Assembly (NCBI GenBank): GCA_025403435.1
Contig: CM046347.1
Location: 23,944,597 to 24,008,596 of the forward strand
From: Artocarpus heterophyllus
Lineage: Eukaryota; Streptophyta; Magnoliopsida; Rosales; Moraceae
DNA: 64,000 nucleotides
Reading direction: 5' to 3'
The position numbers and the translations under genes are program-made. The notes beneath the pieces were generated by a model. It was not told the DNA's origin. It did no database searches and saw nothing but the letters and a program-made list of their open reading frames with translations. Below are positions 1 through 11,976 of the stretch, piece by piece (within the stretch, counting starts at the first letter, position 1; each line of letters opens with the position of its first letter).

Positions 1-595
1 ATAACATTAATGCTTGCTTCTCATCAAGGTTGCTAGAAGATATCTCATATCCCATTTATTGCTTAAATTAAAAGTAGCTCTAAATGGAATAAACTCCTTA
101 GAAAGAACCTCAATAATCATAGTCATCTAAGTTTCAGCATCGATCTCGGCTACATCGGTCTGTGCCTCAGCGAGGTAACCCATAACTAATGTCATATGCT
201 CCTTTACAGATGCCCCTGGTTTTTTTTTTTTTACAGTTAAGAAGTTTTCAAAGCACCCCTTGCTGCTTTGTTGGGGCCTGCCCTCCAAACATGTCTTCCA
301 GATTATCCAAGATCTGCTTAGCAGTCTCATAATCCTTATGTTGAGCTTACAACATGTTGTCCATGCTGGCCATAACATAGCAGCGGGCCTAATCATTTGC
401 ATCTTTTCAACGATCAAATGCTTGCATATGATCATTGATGGAATTTCCTATAGGCTCGAGAGGACAAGGGGTTGTTAGTACAAATTTTAGTTTCTCAAAG
501 GAGAGGACGATATTCAGGTTTCGTTTCCAATCATTATAATTCTCACTAGTTAATTGGTTTTTGCCAAGTATCAATGATAAAGTATTTTTAGACAT
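1..595 (-). pseudogene. Copia A gag (UBN2-type), partial and frameshifted
   Basis: Gag of a Ty1/copia retrotransposon, the nucleocapsid precursor of virus-like particles. The chosen start is the ATG whose complement is at 593-595, giving MSKNTLSLILGKNQLT. The early part contains NYNDWKRNLNIVL and FVLTTPCP, typical of the plant UBN2/DUF4219 gag N-terminus. Further on come QARCYVMASM and YETAKQILDNLEDMFG, the conserved mid-gag helix region. The reading frame is broken near 407-435 and again near the A/T run at 225-240, and several stops interrupt it. The C-terminal part with the zinc knuckle lies beyond the left edge. Copia B encodes the same protein at about 32600-33173, where its start codon has become ATA. 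Confidence 0.8.
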
Positions 596-2278
596 TTTTA
601 ATCTACAATAAAGAATCAGATACCAAACATAAACAAACATAGCATAATAATTTTGTAAGATAACACAATCATGTAAAACATACAAATGTGTTTATGTGTC
701 AAAACCTTGAAAATATCACAACCTTACAACGATAATTCCCAACTCAAAATTCAACAAGCTCCTAGGGGAGTCATGCTAAATTCAATCAAGAACACGGATC
801 CTCTCCTGATTAATATATGACATCCAGGACCCATATGATCCAGCATATATTAATAATCATTTCTTTGGCCATTAATTTTATTAACAGAGCTCATAGGGGA
901 GATTAATAATAAAATTAACGTGAGTGTATAACCATCGTTTCAATGTTTTATCCATGATTTATAATCACCACCTAGGGGTGTGCAACCATAAATTATGCTA
1001 AAATACCTTATCCTTTTGGAGGTCCAAATTGGTACATGATGAAGTCCCTTCCTAAGGATCGGAACCACCATGTTGTTCCAATGGACCAACGATGGAGGCC
1101 TTAGATTCTCTCTTCGAAAACTTTCTCCCACTCAATCTTTTGAAATTAAGGTTTTATTTTAAAAAGACATACATGAACAATTTTAATATGAGTGGCACTC
1201 CTTATTCTATATGGCATGTTATCAATATACATGGCAAATCATATTATAATACAGACAAGCAAAGCTACAAGCAGAATAATAATAAATAACCATAATATTA
1301 TAGTTCCACCTGAGAGAATAGGAAACAAAGATTACAAGAGAATAATCGAAACATTTTATCGATTTTTCATCCTTGAATCCTCAAACTGTATTATTCTTTA
1401 TGTAATGCCCATCTTTAAGTCTTCAATCCCGTATGAATCGAATACTCCAAATTTTTGGTAATATCCAAATTTAATGTTTTTCAGAATTTTCCCAGAAATA
1501 AAATTAAAACTACATGAAAAACTGCACCTTTTCTTGAAAAAATTTCCAACTCTTTACCGGTCAGCCGATTTGTATGATCAGCCTTCCAGTCATGACCCTT
1601 TAGCCTGCCGATCTTTTCAGGTCGGCCGGCCGTTCATGACAGTTCGGCCTACCACCAGGGCCACCTAATTTCTGCCCCATTGAGGGCCTGTTGAATCTCA
1701 TGTTCGGCTCATTGATCTATGACCATCGGCCTATAGACCTAGATGTTTGGCATACCGACCGAGCAGAGATCACATCTTTTCAGAAAATACAATTTTTGAT
1801 ACAATTCATCAATTTTATTTTCAACAATTCAATAATATAAAATTAGAGACTTAGGTAATACTTGGGAACACCATCATCCTTCTTCCAAATCCGCTTCTAA
1901 ATCCGTCATCTCCGAATGAATATTTAATTATAAAATTCTTACAAATTTAAAATTAAATAATAATTCCTAGATGTAGATGATAGTCCGCCATCTAATTACA
2001 TGAAAAACCTTGATACACATTCTAACCTCTAAGGAACCATAACGGGTATAAATTAATTAATTAATAAATAATTAAATAATAATTTAATCAACCATAATTA
2101 ATTAATCAAAATTCACCATATAATCCATGACAACATATAAAATTATATAGAAACCTAGAGTGTTAACTCTCTATAAAATTAAATTCAAGCATAGGAGAGA
2201 TCAAGATCACATAATTTATACATATAGCATGATCACAAACTCATAAATTTACATAAAAACCATAGCTCTGATACTAAT
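596..2278 (-). other. Copia A untranslated leader with primer-binding site
   Basis: The stretch between gag and the 5' LTR has no credible gene. It aligns with copia B 33180-34840. The PBS complement is at 2265-2278 ('gctctgatacta'), fitting initiator-Met tRNA (TGGTATCAGAGC) with one or two changes. At 1555-1760 it carries a cluster of GC-rich words such as GCCTGCCGAT, TCGGCCGGCC and TTCGGCCTACC. These are the same motif family found inside the LTRs of this and other elements. The small ORFs in this stretch are not conserved. Confidence 0.7.
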
Positions 2279-3178
2279 TGTTGGAAAAATAGTACGTTGT
2301 AGAATTTAAAATTTTTTTATATCAGAGTATTTTTCAAAACACAAGTTTGACATGCTATATGCATAGATTAACCAAATCTTACTAACCTTTTGTGTGCTGA
2401 AAAGCTCCTGCAATCAATGAAGAAAAATAACGTTCTAGAAGGACCTCAATCAACTGGTCTTCTTTGTTATTCTATATCCATGATCGGAGTGAGTGTGGGC
2501 TCACGTCGTTCAGCTTTTCCACCAGGTGATTCTTCTTTCAACCAATTAAGAGAACCCAAAGCTAGAGTTTATGATTTGTGAACAATAGCTCTTAGGGATT
2601 TTCTAGAGTCTCACCGTTAGAGTCTCACTCTTAATCTCTCAACTGATCTAAATAATAATGAGACTCACTCCCCTTTTGTAGAGGTTAGGCCTAGTAGTCA
2701 GTCCTTATTAAATAATATCTCAAAATTTAAATTAGATTCAAATTAGAATTAATATCTGATAAAATCCATGTGAAAACACATGATCCTTTTATCACCTAGT
2801 CGGCAGGCCAAACTGCCAGATCGGCTTGCTGAACCTCCAATAAAAGATCCTTGTAAATTTTTATTTCCCACCCGAGATTCTTGGGATAGAGCCTCATTTT
2901 AATTCAAACAACCTAATAGAGAAGTTATTTGATTAAAATAGTCATAGCTAGATAATCTCTAGGAAAATAAATATTCTTGATAATTTAACAAGTTTATCTT
3001 CAATTAATTCAAAACTAATCCAACCGATAAATAGACATGAATTATCTGATCCTAATAATTCAACAGATTTATCTTGAGTTAATTTCATCACAAAATTAAT
3101 TAAACTGATAAACAAACAATAATTATTTGATTTTACTAAATTTCAGCCAATTTGATAAATCTGACATAAGTCATCAAT
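2279..3178 (-). repeat. Copia A 5' LTR, truncated
   Basis: The LTR begins (reverse complement) at TGTTGGAAAAAT, directly next to the PBS, and matches copia B 34841 onward. It carries one GGCAGGCC-type motif cluster at about 2796-2840. The match ends at about 3178, so roughly 900 of the usual ~2040 bp remain. Confidence 0.8.
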
Positions 3179-3329
3179 GAACCGAGGCTAGAAACAAACC
3201 AAAGGGTTTAAGTCAGTGATAAGATTAGACTGAAGGGCTAAGGCTGCAATTGGGATATGTGTCAAGATTAAGGGTGGATCCATGGGTTAGGGATGGGCTT
3301 TGGATTAGATTGATGGCAAATCTAGCTCA

Positions 3330-3850
3330 CTAGCTTAACCCTAACAACTATCTTGTCCTAACCTCATTATCCAGTTTGGCCCCTTGGCCAAACCCCATAA
3401 TGAGTCTAACACGCTAGCTAGTCCGGTCTGCTGGCCATACTCTAGTGGCAACCCCAACATCTTGACCTGATCTAGACATGACTCTAACCCGTCGGTTTGA
3501 CCTTGACGACGAATCTAACAAACCATGATGGCGAGTTCAGTCTGTTGATTTGACCCCAACAGTGAGTCTGGTAACCAAATTAATCTCGATGGTGAGTCCA
3601 CCCTTGACCTTTACGACATGTTCGGACCATTAGTCCAACCCTGATAACTTGTTTGACTCATTGATTCGACCCCCATTGTGAGTCTAGCACCCCAACCTAT
3701 CCTGACGACGAGTTCAATCTGACCCAACAGCAAGTATGGCCCATCGACACAAACCCTAACAACGAGTTCGACATGGGTCTTGTCCCAAATTGTAATTCTA
3801 GTTGCTAGCCTCATCCTAACGGTGCTCTTAGCTCATCGGACCATCCTAAT
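3330..3850. repeat. Highly decayed ~29-bp tandem repeat
   Basis: Successive segments can be laid out at about 26-32 bp spacing, each with a loose core 'ttgacccc-acgacgagtctgac'. Examples are cggtttgaccttgacgacga, ttgatttgaccccaacagtg and ttgattcgacccccattgtg. It looks like an old minisatellite, or the inside of an unrecognised element. No reading frame stays open through it. Confidence 0.5.
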
Positions 3851-4054
3851 TCGTTGGCAACCCTACTTTTAGTAGTGACCATAACCTACGATTTTTGTTA
3901 AAAAAAATTTGAACAACAAATTTTATGTCCATAGTTAGAAAAACAATAACAATTTAAAAACAAAAAACAAAAAAAAAAAGATACCAAACGGACCCTAAAT
4001 TGTCCATTTACTATTTGTTAATAATTTCTTTTAATGATTAACAAGGTCTTTTTA

Positions 4055-4690
4055 ACTTACACTATATTTGGTAGGAGAGATATATCAAAGAAGAGTGGTC
4101 AAGAGAGAGAGATAGAGGGAGAACTTCAATCACTTGTTTGGTTAGAGGGAGAGAAGGAGAGAGGATAGCTGAAGGGATGCAATCTTCCTCCTGACCCACC
4201 AAATTTAATTCATTCATTAGATGAAGAATTTAAGCAATTGCTCCACTTTAAGCTTTAGAAGATTGCTTTACGCTCTAAATAGATTATTAACAAATAATAT
4301 AAATGTAGAATATAATAATTTAACAAATAACTATCATCCATTCTTTCAACTCTCTATCCATCTTACCAAATGACATGAGTGATTACTATAGTCTTCTCCA
4401 TCCTTGCAACTCTCTATCCCTCCAACTCTCTTGATCCTTCCTATTCTTTATCCCTCCAACCAAATGGAGCTTCAAGTTGAATGGATTTGTTGGATTCTTC
4501 CACTAATGAAAGGATTCAAAATGATGGGCTCAAAAGAAGACTTTTCCCTCCATCTTGTCTCTCCTTTTTCTCTTCTCTTCAACAAGATAAAAGCTTGAAG
4601 CATAAAAGATTGAAGCACACCCCTTACTCCTCTCCCTCCAATCCTTGCCTTCTTTCTATCTCTCCTTTCTACCAAAGACACTTAAAGGAA
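4055..4690. repeat. MITE-like cluster of inverted repeats
   Basis: The left motif tttggtaggagagatata (about 4066-4083) recurs inverted at about 4328-4375 (ctctatccatcttaccaaat), at 4450-4467 (tatccctccaaccaaat) and at about 4650-4676 (tatctctcctttctaccaaa). The interior is purine/pyrimidine-skewed. This suggests one or more small foldback transposons with TTTGGT-type ends. No target duplication was found, so the boundaries are approximate. The ORFs on both strands here look like by-products of the skewed sequence. Confidence 0.38.
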
Positions 4691-5589
4691 TTAGTGGGTC
4701 ATTTTCTTCATTGTTTGCTTGAAACTTCTAACAACGTTTTGAGCCTAAAAGCCATTTCTAGAGGTCGTATGATTTTAGAAGAGTTTTTGGCACTGTAGAA
4801 TGTGAATTTTCTAAAAAATTTTTTTAAGAATATATATACTCTATAAATTTATCTCAGTACTTTTGAAAAATTGAAATATTGTTTTTGTCTTATTAATTAG
4901 TATGAAAGAGAATAATTCTAAATATGATTTTATAAACTAACTATCAGTTTTTTTTATTTTTTTATTTTTGAGGTTTGTGATTTAAATCTTACATTTTGTA
5001 ATAGAGTGATGTATGCAATAAATACTAATTAGTTTTAATGTAAATATTATTTAAAATATTAATTAATCTAAAATTTAATAATAAATACTAAAGCTAAAAA
5101 AAGAAAGAAAACTAATTTTAAGTTTATCTTGTAAATTTTGAGCTCGTTGATGTCATGAGCAAGGGTTAGCGAGATGACATCACTTGCAATGTGATGAACC
5201 GACTTGAAAAAGAAGAGAGGTGGAAATGAACAATTTGCTCTTTTAATTTTTTTTAATTTCATAATTTCAATTATTTATTTTTTCATTAATGCTTCAAATA
5301 ATGTTATATAAACATTATAGAGGATATTTTTTGTATTTATAATAATTTGATCAGAAAAAGATACAAAACATAGGATGGTTCTTTGACAAGTTTAAACTTG
5401 TTATATATTTGTGGTTTGTGATTATGGGCATAATATAGACTGTAATAATTGGTTTTCTAAAATGATTTTAGAGAAAATATGTGAAAAGTGGTAAAGGTAC
5501 GGAATGCATATTACAAGAATTTTCATAAAATTTTTGTAAAACAACGCTATGGATAATATTAATTTAACCTCTAATAAATATATATAATA
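4691..5589. other. AT-rich spacer, nothing recognised
   Basis: AT-rich intergenic sequence with homopolymer runs. No conserved coding sequence, RNA gene or clear repeat boundary was seen. Confidence 0.6.
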
Positions 5590-7101
5590 AATGCTTATCC
5601 CATTGAGACAATTAGGTCGGAGATTTTCTACGGAAATCATTCTCTATATGAAGCCATTGATTTTCTTGCCTAGTCCTTGCCATCGAACAAATATACATGT
5701 AGCCGTAGTAGGAGTTAAGGTTTATCCAAGATCACTCATCTTTGTTTTGGTCTCCCAGAAATCTCAATACTTGAGTAAAGTGAGATTGGAAATGAAGAAC
5801 TCTTCTACTCTTTTTCTTTCTTTTCTACATGCCCATGTTAGGTAACCTGCCAGAGTTTTTGCAATCTCACTAAGACTTTCAATTGTGTAGAGAATAAATA
5901 GACGAAGCCTCTATTATTCTATTTAAATAAATATTTAAATAAAATAAAAGATAAACTTTCCTTTTTCCTTATTTGGTGTAGGCATCTCTATGTGTGCGGC
6001 GACAATCACCTTCAAGAAGGAAGGAGAATGTTGCTTGTTATCCAATGTAATTAGTTTCCAAATTGGAAAAATCATATTTATCAAAATTAGAAACTTTTAG
6101 AAACAAAAAACTTTATGAACAAGTCTTAGACTACACAAAGAGCACCTCAAAATTAATTATTATTATTTATTATTCAATTATATTATTATTTAATAATTAT
6201 AAACTAGTTCACATTTATTTTATTTTGAATGATATTTAATTTAAAATTTGATAATTCTAAGTTACTCAATTAAACTAATAATTTCACTTGTCCAAACAGT
6301 TTTACAAGGATGGCAGAGGACTAACGGACCCATAATTTCAATCTTTAATAAGACCAATATATCAATTAAAGATATCAATTAAACTCTTTAATTAATATGT
6401 CACTCTTTTATTAATTCCAATGTTACTCCATTAAGAACTTAAAATCGCACTCTTAAAAATGTAGATTTAATTGCTCATATTTTAGAGTCGTCCAGTTTGT
6501 ATATAAATTAATCATCCATAAATAATTCATAATTAAAGCTAGGTAAAATCCATTACCCTCTCAATTACATCTTTATCCTTGAGTGCTATTGATTCTCTAA
6601 TGAATAATAAATTCATGAACTTAATCATGAATATGAGCCCTCATATTATTCAAGACCTAAATCAATACTCAAGAGAATTATTTATCTACTTCTCGTTAAA
6701 GAAAGAACGAATTCTATATTGGAATACTAGCATTCTTGGCTACCTACTTCATTAGGCCTCAGAAATACAAAGGATAGGGTTGGATTCTCGAATCCGTATC
6801 GAGTAAATCAAAGACATAATTCTATAAATAGGAGTTTGTTAATAACTCAGTATTAAAATCATCTTATAGACGATAATCGGTCAATGTGATTAGAACTTCC
6901 TATATTCTAGTGAAAATTATTTAGTCATTCATATCACATCATCTCTCAATCCTAAATTATCAAATCATGTACAATGTACTCACTTAATGATTTACTATAT
7001 TAATGTTCAAATAAGACCATTCTATTTTCGATGAAAATGACCTGCATTAGCAACATTCAATTAAAGATTTGTATTTTAATTGAAACTATATATTACAAAC
7101 A
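5590..7101 (-). repeat. Decayed copia-type LTR (probably solo), reverse orientation
   Basis: The reverse complement of about 6300-6650 aligns with the LTR of copia D at about 59960-60230. Shared stretches include attcattagag, aaggataaagat, acctagct, attatga, ttatgga and ttaatggagtaaca. The likely 5' LTR terminus (TGTTTGTAATAT) has its complement ending at 7101. The other end is not sharply visible, and 5590 is an estimate. No internal coding region flanks it, so a solo LTR is the simplest reading. Confidence 0.42.
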
Positions 7102-8057
7102 ATTTTAATTATTATCCTGTATATAACACTTATATATAATATTTAAGATTATAAAGAGAATTATAGAATTTCAATAATATTTATAAAGTATTCAAAATAT
7201 ATGCACATAAACATAAAGAAAGTTTACTTTATTTATTTATAAATATGTCGATTATAAAAATATTATATGTTTTAAGGTATCTAGCCTAATAGTAATTTTA
7301 AAATAAAATTGTAATATTTCTAAGAAATTGAGGGACATTTTTTTTTTGAATTTTTTCCTTTTCTTTAAAATGACAACGTTATAACTCATACATTTTTTTT
7401 GCCTGAATTATGACTCATATATTTAGTAGGCCACTATCTTTTTCTTTCTTGTTGAAAACAGTAGGTCCCCATCAGTTAATGGCCTTTTTTTTTTTCTTTG
7501 TTTATTATATTATTTATACCATTGCCTTTTTTGTAGTGCGTTTGCCTTTTTTTGGTTGGAACGGACTGTTAGTCGAGCTGGAGAGAGAGAAAACTCACTT
7601 CTCACTCCACTACACCATCACCGAGGAGAGACAATTAGAAGGGGATCCTTAACTTGTTCAACTCCTCATTTGTGCTACTCTATCTCATCTCTCCTCTTTC
7701 TTTCAACCCTTAACCGCACTTTTTATCCCACCTTTTCTCTGTTTACCAATATATACAATCATTCTTCTAACCTTGTAACTTATTTTTTTTTTTCCAAAAT
7801 ATTATCTCTCTTCTTGTTATCTGGATTCTTTGGGGGGTTTTCTTGGCTCTTCTTCTTTGAGCTGTGGAGAGCAGATTCTCCTACAGTGTAGTTTTTAGCT
7901 AACCCACCAAGCTACTTTTTCCACTATGCCTTGGTGCTTTCTCCTCCAGCTTCTTAATCATCATGTGTAAGATTCTGTTTCCATAAAAAAAAAAAAAAAA
8001 ACTTTGGGTTTAGCTTGGTAAAGTAGTAGTCATCTTTAATAAGCAAAATCATAGACT
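7102..8057 (+). promoter_or_regulatory. Upstream region of the glucanase gene
   Basis: About 950 bp with no gene. The last 500 bp are strongly pyrimidine-rich (7555-7990), as in many plant promoters and 5' UTRs. A possible TATA-like stretch is at 7505-7519 (attatttatacc). An A-run lies at 7985-8001. The transcription start cannot be fixed from sequence alone. Confidence 0.4.
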
Positions 8058-8083
8058 ATCATCATCATCATCATCATCATCAT
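8058..8083 (+). repeat. (ATC)n microsatellite touching the start codon
   Basis: Eight and two-thirds ATC units run up to one base before the ATG at 8085. This puts a length-variable repeat in the translation-initiation context of the glucanase gene. Confidence 0.9.
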
Positions 8084-8084
8084 A

Positions 8085-10690
8085 ATGGAAAGGTTGGATT
8101 TAGTGGGACTTTTTGTAATGGTGGTAATGATGTCATTATCATCATCATTAATGGTGTGGAGAGTGAGTGGAATAGGTGCAAACTGCGGGACACAAGCAAG
8201 CCACCCTTTGCCTCCAGACACAGTTGTGAAGCTGCTGAAACAGAATGGTTTCCAAAAAGTGAAGCTTTTTGATGCTGATTACGACACTCTAAGGGCTCTT
8301 GGCAGATCTGGGATTGAAGTCATGGTTGGTATCCCAAACGACATGCTTAATTCTCTTGCATCCAGTGTCAAGGCTGCAGAGAAATGGGTTGCCAAGAATG
8401 TCTCCACCCATATCTCCACCAATAATGTTAACATCAGGTCAGTCTCTCTCTCTCTTTTTTTTTTTGTTTTGTTAAAAAAAGTTTGTTGCTGTTTTTGTTT
8501 TTTTGAACTATATATGTGTTACCATGTGTTAGATCTGAGGCGGGCTGGCTTTACATTGAACTATTTTATACTTGGTTAGCTATACCATTGATGGGAATTA
8601 TTTCGACATTCTAGTTTGTTTAGTTCTCAGGTGAAATTTTTAGAAATTGTTATTGGGTAGTTGAAGATAAGATTGGGATTGTCAGCTTTCTATTTCGTAC
8701 GGTGCGTGTGTGCTAAATATAATGTTTTATTGCCTTTGGGATCCTGACAGTAAAAAAGACTAAACTAGAACAACTTGAACTGCTTATAGCTTTTCAAATG
8801 ACAGTCAGATATTTTCATCTAGGACCACCCATTATGATGTTATCTTTCAGTATGACAATGCAAATTCTTCAAACTTTTTCTGCTTTGTGTTTAAGATTTC
8901 ATATTCCATTACTCAGAATCTCGGATCTGTGCTTGCAATATTAAGTTGCAGAAATAAAACATTTCTGAAAAAGAATCACGGCATACGGTGCATAACTCTG
9001 TCAAATCTTACTAGGAAGCTCATTATCTTCTAAGTTCTTTTTCACTATGAAGGCAATGTAGTTTCAGTTTGGGTTTGTTTTCATTTGAACGACAAGAAGA
9101 GGCAGAAGTTTAAATTTTTGACTTCTGCTTCTCGATCCAACTATAAAAATGCACAGATATCCTGTGGAATGCAAAGTACTCTTTATACATTGTTATCAAA
9201 TACACTACTTGCTCTGTGTTATGTATAAAGGACTTTCGGAACCTCAAAAGGCAAAGAGGAGACTGGCCTGTAGTACTATAATCATATACTTTTTGTTAAT
9301 GTATGTGGTAAATAAAATTGCTTATATGTAGAGGAGGAACTTCCATTTGTATAATATGCTTGTATTACATAATTGTATATACTATACTCTTTCTTACACT
9401 CTTTGGGGCCTACAAAAGCAACACCTAACGTGCTCGTGGTACCATAACCATCGACTTTCATGTGCTCTTTCTTTGATTATAAAGAGAGAACTTTCATTTG
9501 TATAATGTGAATGTGCTTGCTTTTGATTATTTTGATATGCACTTCCATAATTCTTCAGGTATGTTGCCGTTGGAAATGAACCATTCTTGGAAACGTACAA
9601 TGGAACCTTCCTTAAGGCAACTTACCCTGCTCTGCAGAACATCCAATCTGCACTAATAAAGGCCGGGCTCAGCAACCAAGTAAAGGTGACCATCCCCCTA
9701 AATGCCGATGTCTATGAGAGTTCAAGTGGGGTCCCATCTGGAGGTGACTTCCGAGCTGACATCCATGATCTAATGGTTGCGATTGTCAAGTTCTTAAGCG
9801 ACAATGGCGCCCCGTTCACAGTGAATATATACCCCTTTATAAGCCTGTACTCGGATCCTAACTTCCCTGTCGAGTATGCATTCTTTGATGGCAATGCGCA
9901 ACCCGTTTCCGATGGCAAGGTGAGCTATTACAACATGTTTGATGCAAACTATGACACTCTTGTGTGGGCCCTGCAAAAGAATGGTTTCGGAAACTTACCA
10001 ATCATAGTAGGTGAGATTGGATGGCCCACTGACGGTGACCAAAATGCAAACCTAGTTTATGCCCAGCGTTTCAACCAAGGCTTCATGTCCTCCCATATAT
10101 CTGGTGGGAAAGGGACCCCAATGAGAGCCGGGCCTATTGATGCTTACTTGTTTAGTTTAATTGACGAGGACTCCAAGAGCATTGATCCGGGGAATTTTGA
10201 GCGCCATTGGGGAATTTTCTATTACGATGGGCAGCCAAAATACCAGCTTAACCTCGGTACAACAAATTCAGGGTCGTTGGTTCCCGTGCAGGGAGTGGAG
10301 TATCTCGAAAAGAAGTGGTGTGTGATGAAGCCGTCAGCAAAACTTGATAATCCACAAGTGGCCCCAAGTATGAGCTATGCTTGTGGACTGGGTGATTGCA
10401 CTAGCTTGGGCTATGGGACGTCCTGTGGAAACCTAGATGCCCGAGGAAACATATCGTACGCGTTCAACAACTACTTCCAGAAAAATAATCAACTTGACAG
10501 TGCTTGCAAGTTTCCAAACCTTTCAACGATCACCAAGACAAACCCATATAATCCATCATTTGGGAATTGCAGATTTAACATAATGATCAAACCGTATTAT
10601 GGGGGTGCAGATAGTAGATTTGGCAGTCCCCAAAAGCTACCGGGGGTGGCTGTGGGGCTCGTTCTGTTGCTGCTGCTAGCAGTTATGTGA
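8085..10690 (+). CDS. Glucan endo-1,3-beta-glucosidase, GH17 with X8/CBM43 domain, GPI-anchored type (2 exons)
   Basis: Exon 1 is 8085-8437, the phase-2 GT-AG intron is 8438-9558 and exon 2 is 9559-10690. The product is 494 residues. The class hydrolyses beta-1,3-glucan (callose) at the cell surface or plasmodesmata. It has a hydrophobic signal peptide (residues ~6-28) and a GH17 start, [15 protein letters not shown]. The proton donor is Glu125 in VAVGNEPF and the nucleophile Glu270 in [13 protein letters not shown]. Trp371 opens an X8/CBM43 domain with six cysteines (372, 393, 398, 407, 434, 455). A hydrophobic tail (residues 480-494) fits a GPI-anchor signal. The split codon (ag|g, Arg118) joins NIR to YVAVGNE exactly as in this family. 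It most resembles the Arabidopsis At5g58090/At4g31140 class, as I recall it. No lesion was seen. It is the only host gene here that looks intact. Confidence 0.95.
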
Positions 10691-11280
10691 ATTCTCATTT
10701 TAATAATCCAATGCCCATGTCAGGTGCCCACTATTTTTCTTGAAGAGGAGAGCAAGGCTAGTTGAGTATAAATTGCATGACTATGTTAGGCTAAATTTTG
10801 TGGGTTAAGTTGGGAAGGAAAGACTTGAACTTATGTGGAACATGCATGTTTTGAAAGAAATATTTTGGTACTTTGTTTGAATTATTCAGACATGTTATTT
10901 TGAACTTTCCATGAGCATGGGAATGACCATTTTTCTGAGAAAGCTCTCCAACATAGGAGGCCGAAGTACTTTATTTCATATCCTTTTTTTGTTTTTGTTT
11001 TCGGCAGGTTTATTTTTGGTATTGTACCCTTAATGGCATAACGTTAATAACATTAACAGGTAGTAAATTCGTTTAATAATTTTTTTAGGAAATTTTTTTG
11101 CTGTTTTATAGTAGACTGTTATGTTTTGTTATGACTAGCAATATTGCTAACCCAGAATGTGCCAACACATTCTGTTTAAGGAGTATATAGGATACGTAAA
11201 TTGATTGAAGCATTTTGATATTAAAATTAATATATATACATATATATATATATATAAAAGAAATTTGGTTGGGTGATTTT
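10691..11280 (+). other. 3' UTR and downstream spacer of the glucanase gene
   Basis: No gene was seen. The first few hundred bases presumably hold the 3' UTR. A (TA)n-rich stretch at about 11229-11256 precedes the foldback element. No single clear polyadenylation signal could be chosen. Confidence 0.5.
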
Positions 11281-11336
11281 TTTAATGGTCTCTTTAAAAT
11301 AAATGACTAATTTTTTAAAATTAGGTAACTGGCCAT

Positions 11337-11976
11337 TATCGATGGTGGAAAATGATCGACTTAATAATGTTCACAATCACTCATGGTTCCTACGGATTAG
11401 TACGATGAAGATGAAAAATGAGGAAAGTAAGGAGACACGTGGATAATGGTTCACTCTTGAATGAGCTACTTTCGTTACATTTTTTCTTACCAAGAATTTG
11501 TATGTAATATACATATTTTTCATAAATGAAAGCATGGAGAGTTTGTTTGTTTGCTTTTTTTTTTTTTTTTGGATTTGGGGTGTAGATCTCTTCTGCATCT
11601 TGCGTTCTATAAGATGCTACACTATTATTAAAAAAAGATTAAAATATTGCTAATGGGATAGGAACATCCGTGTTCTGTGCTAGCTTTGCGCGTGGTGTCA
11701 GTGCACGTGCAAAGAGTCCATCGAGTTCTATGCTAGTGCTTTTAATTTCAGATGTACTGTCTCGACTACTGGTCCTACCCATTGTTGTGTGTTCTTTCTT
11801 GGAATGATGGGAGCAATAATCGGTGGAGAATACGAAGCTCGTTTAACCTCGACCTCACCCTTAAGTGTCAAGGTAAATCGATCATCTTGACTTCCACTAG
11901 GCGAGATTAATGGGCTGAGTTGGGCTTTTCATTGATCTCGTCTTTGGGCCTTGGGCTGTCGAGATCTCCTACAACA
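11337..11976 (-). repeat. Tat element 3' LTR
   Basis: 640 bp, aligning with 44939-45591 along its whole length (for example atgaaaaatgaggaaagtaa, and gatctcctaca at the end). The outer terminus has decayed from TGTTG to TATCG; the inner end is CAACA. GCCAT precedes it. Confidence 0.85.

Larger units (their letters stand above)
1..3178 (-). mobile_element. Copia element A: gag, leader and truncated 5' LTR; pol lies outside the window
   Basis: Minus-strand Ty1/copia element, same family as copia B (27208-36888) and C (39075-44091). Reading leftwards from 3178 it holds a partial 5' LTR, a primer-binding site, a leader of about 1.7 kb and a gag gene that runs off the left edge. The LTR matches copia B until about 3178 (after the shared 'gacataagtca'), where it stops inside the LTR. 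About half of the LTR is therefore missing and no target duplication can be read. Leader and LTR align by eye with 33180-36888. The element is decayed. Confidence 0.85.

Noticed and set aside
4404..4798. Open frames on both strands at the MITE-like region
   Set aside because: Low-complexity Ser/Phe/Leu composition from CT-rich DNA; no start context, motif or splice evidence.
5591..5845. 84-codon ORF
   Set aside because: Lies in a stretch that aligns loosely with a copia LTR; no recognisable protein.
7410..7891. Open frames just upstream of the glucanase gene
   Set aside because: Phe/Ser-rich, caused by the pyrimidine-rich 5' region; more likely promoter or 5' UTR.
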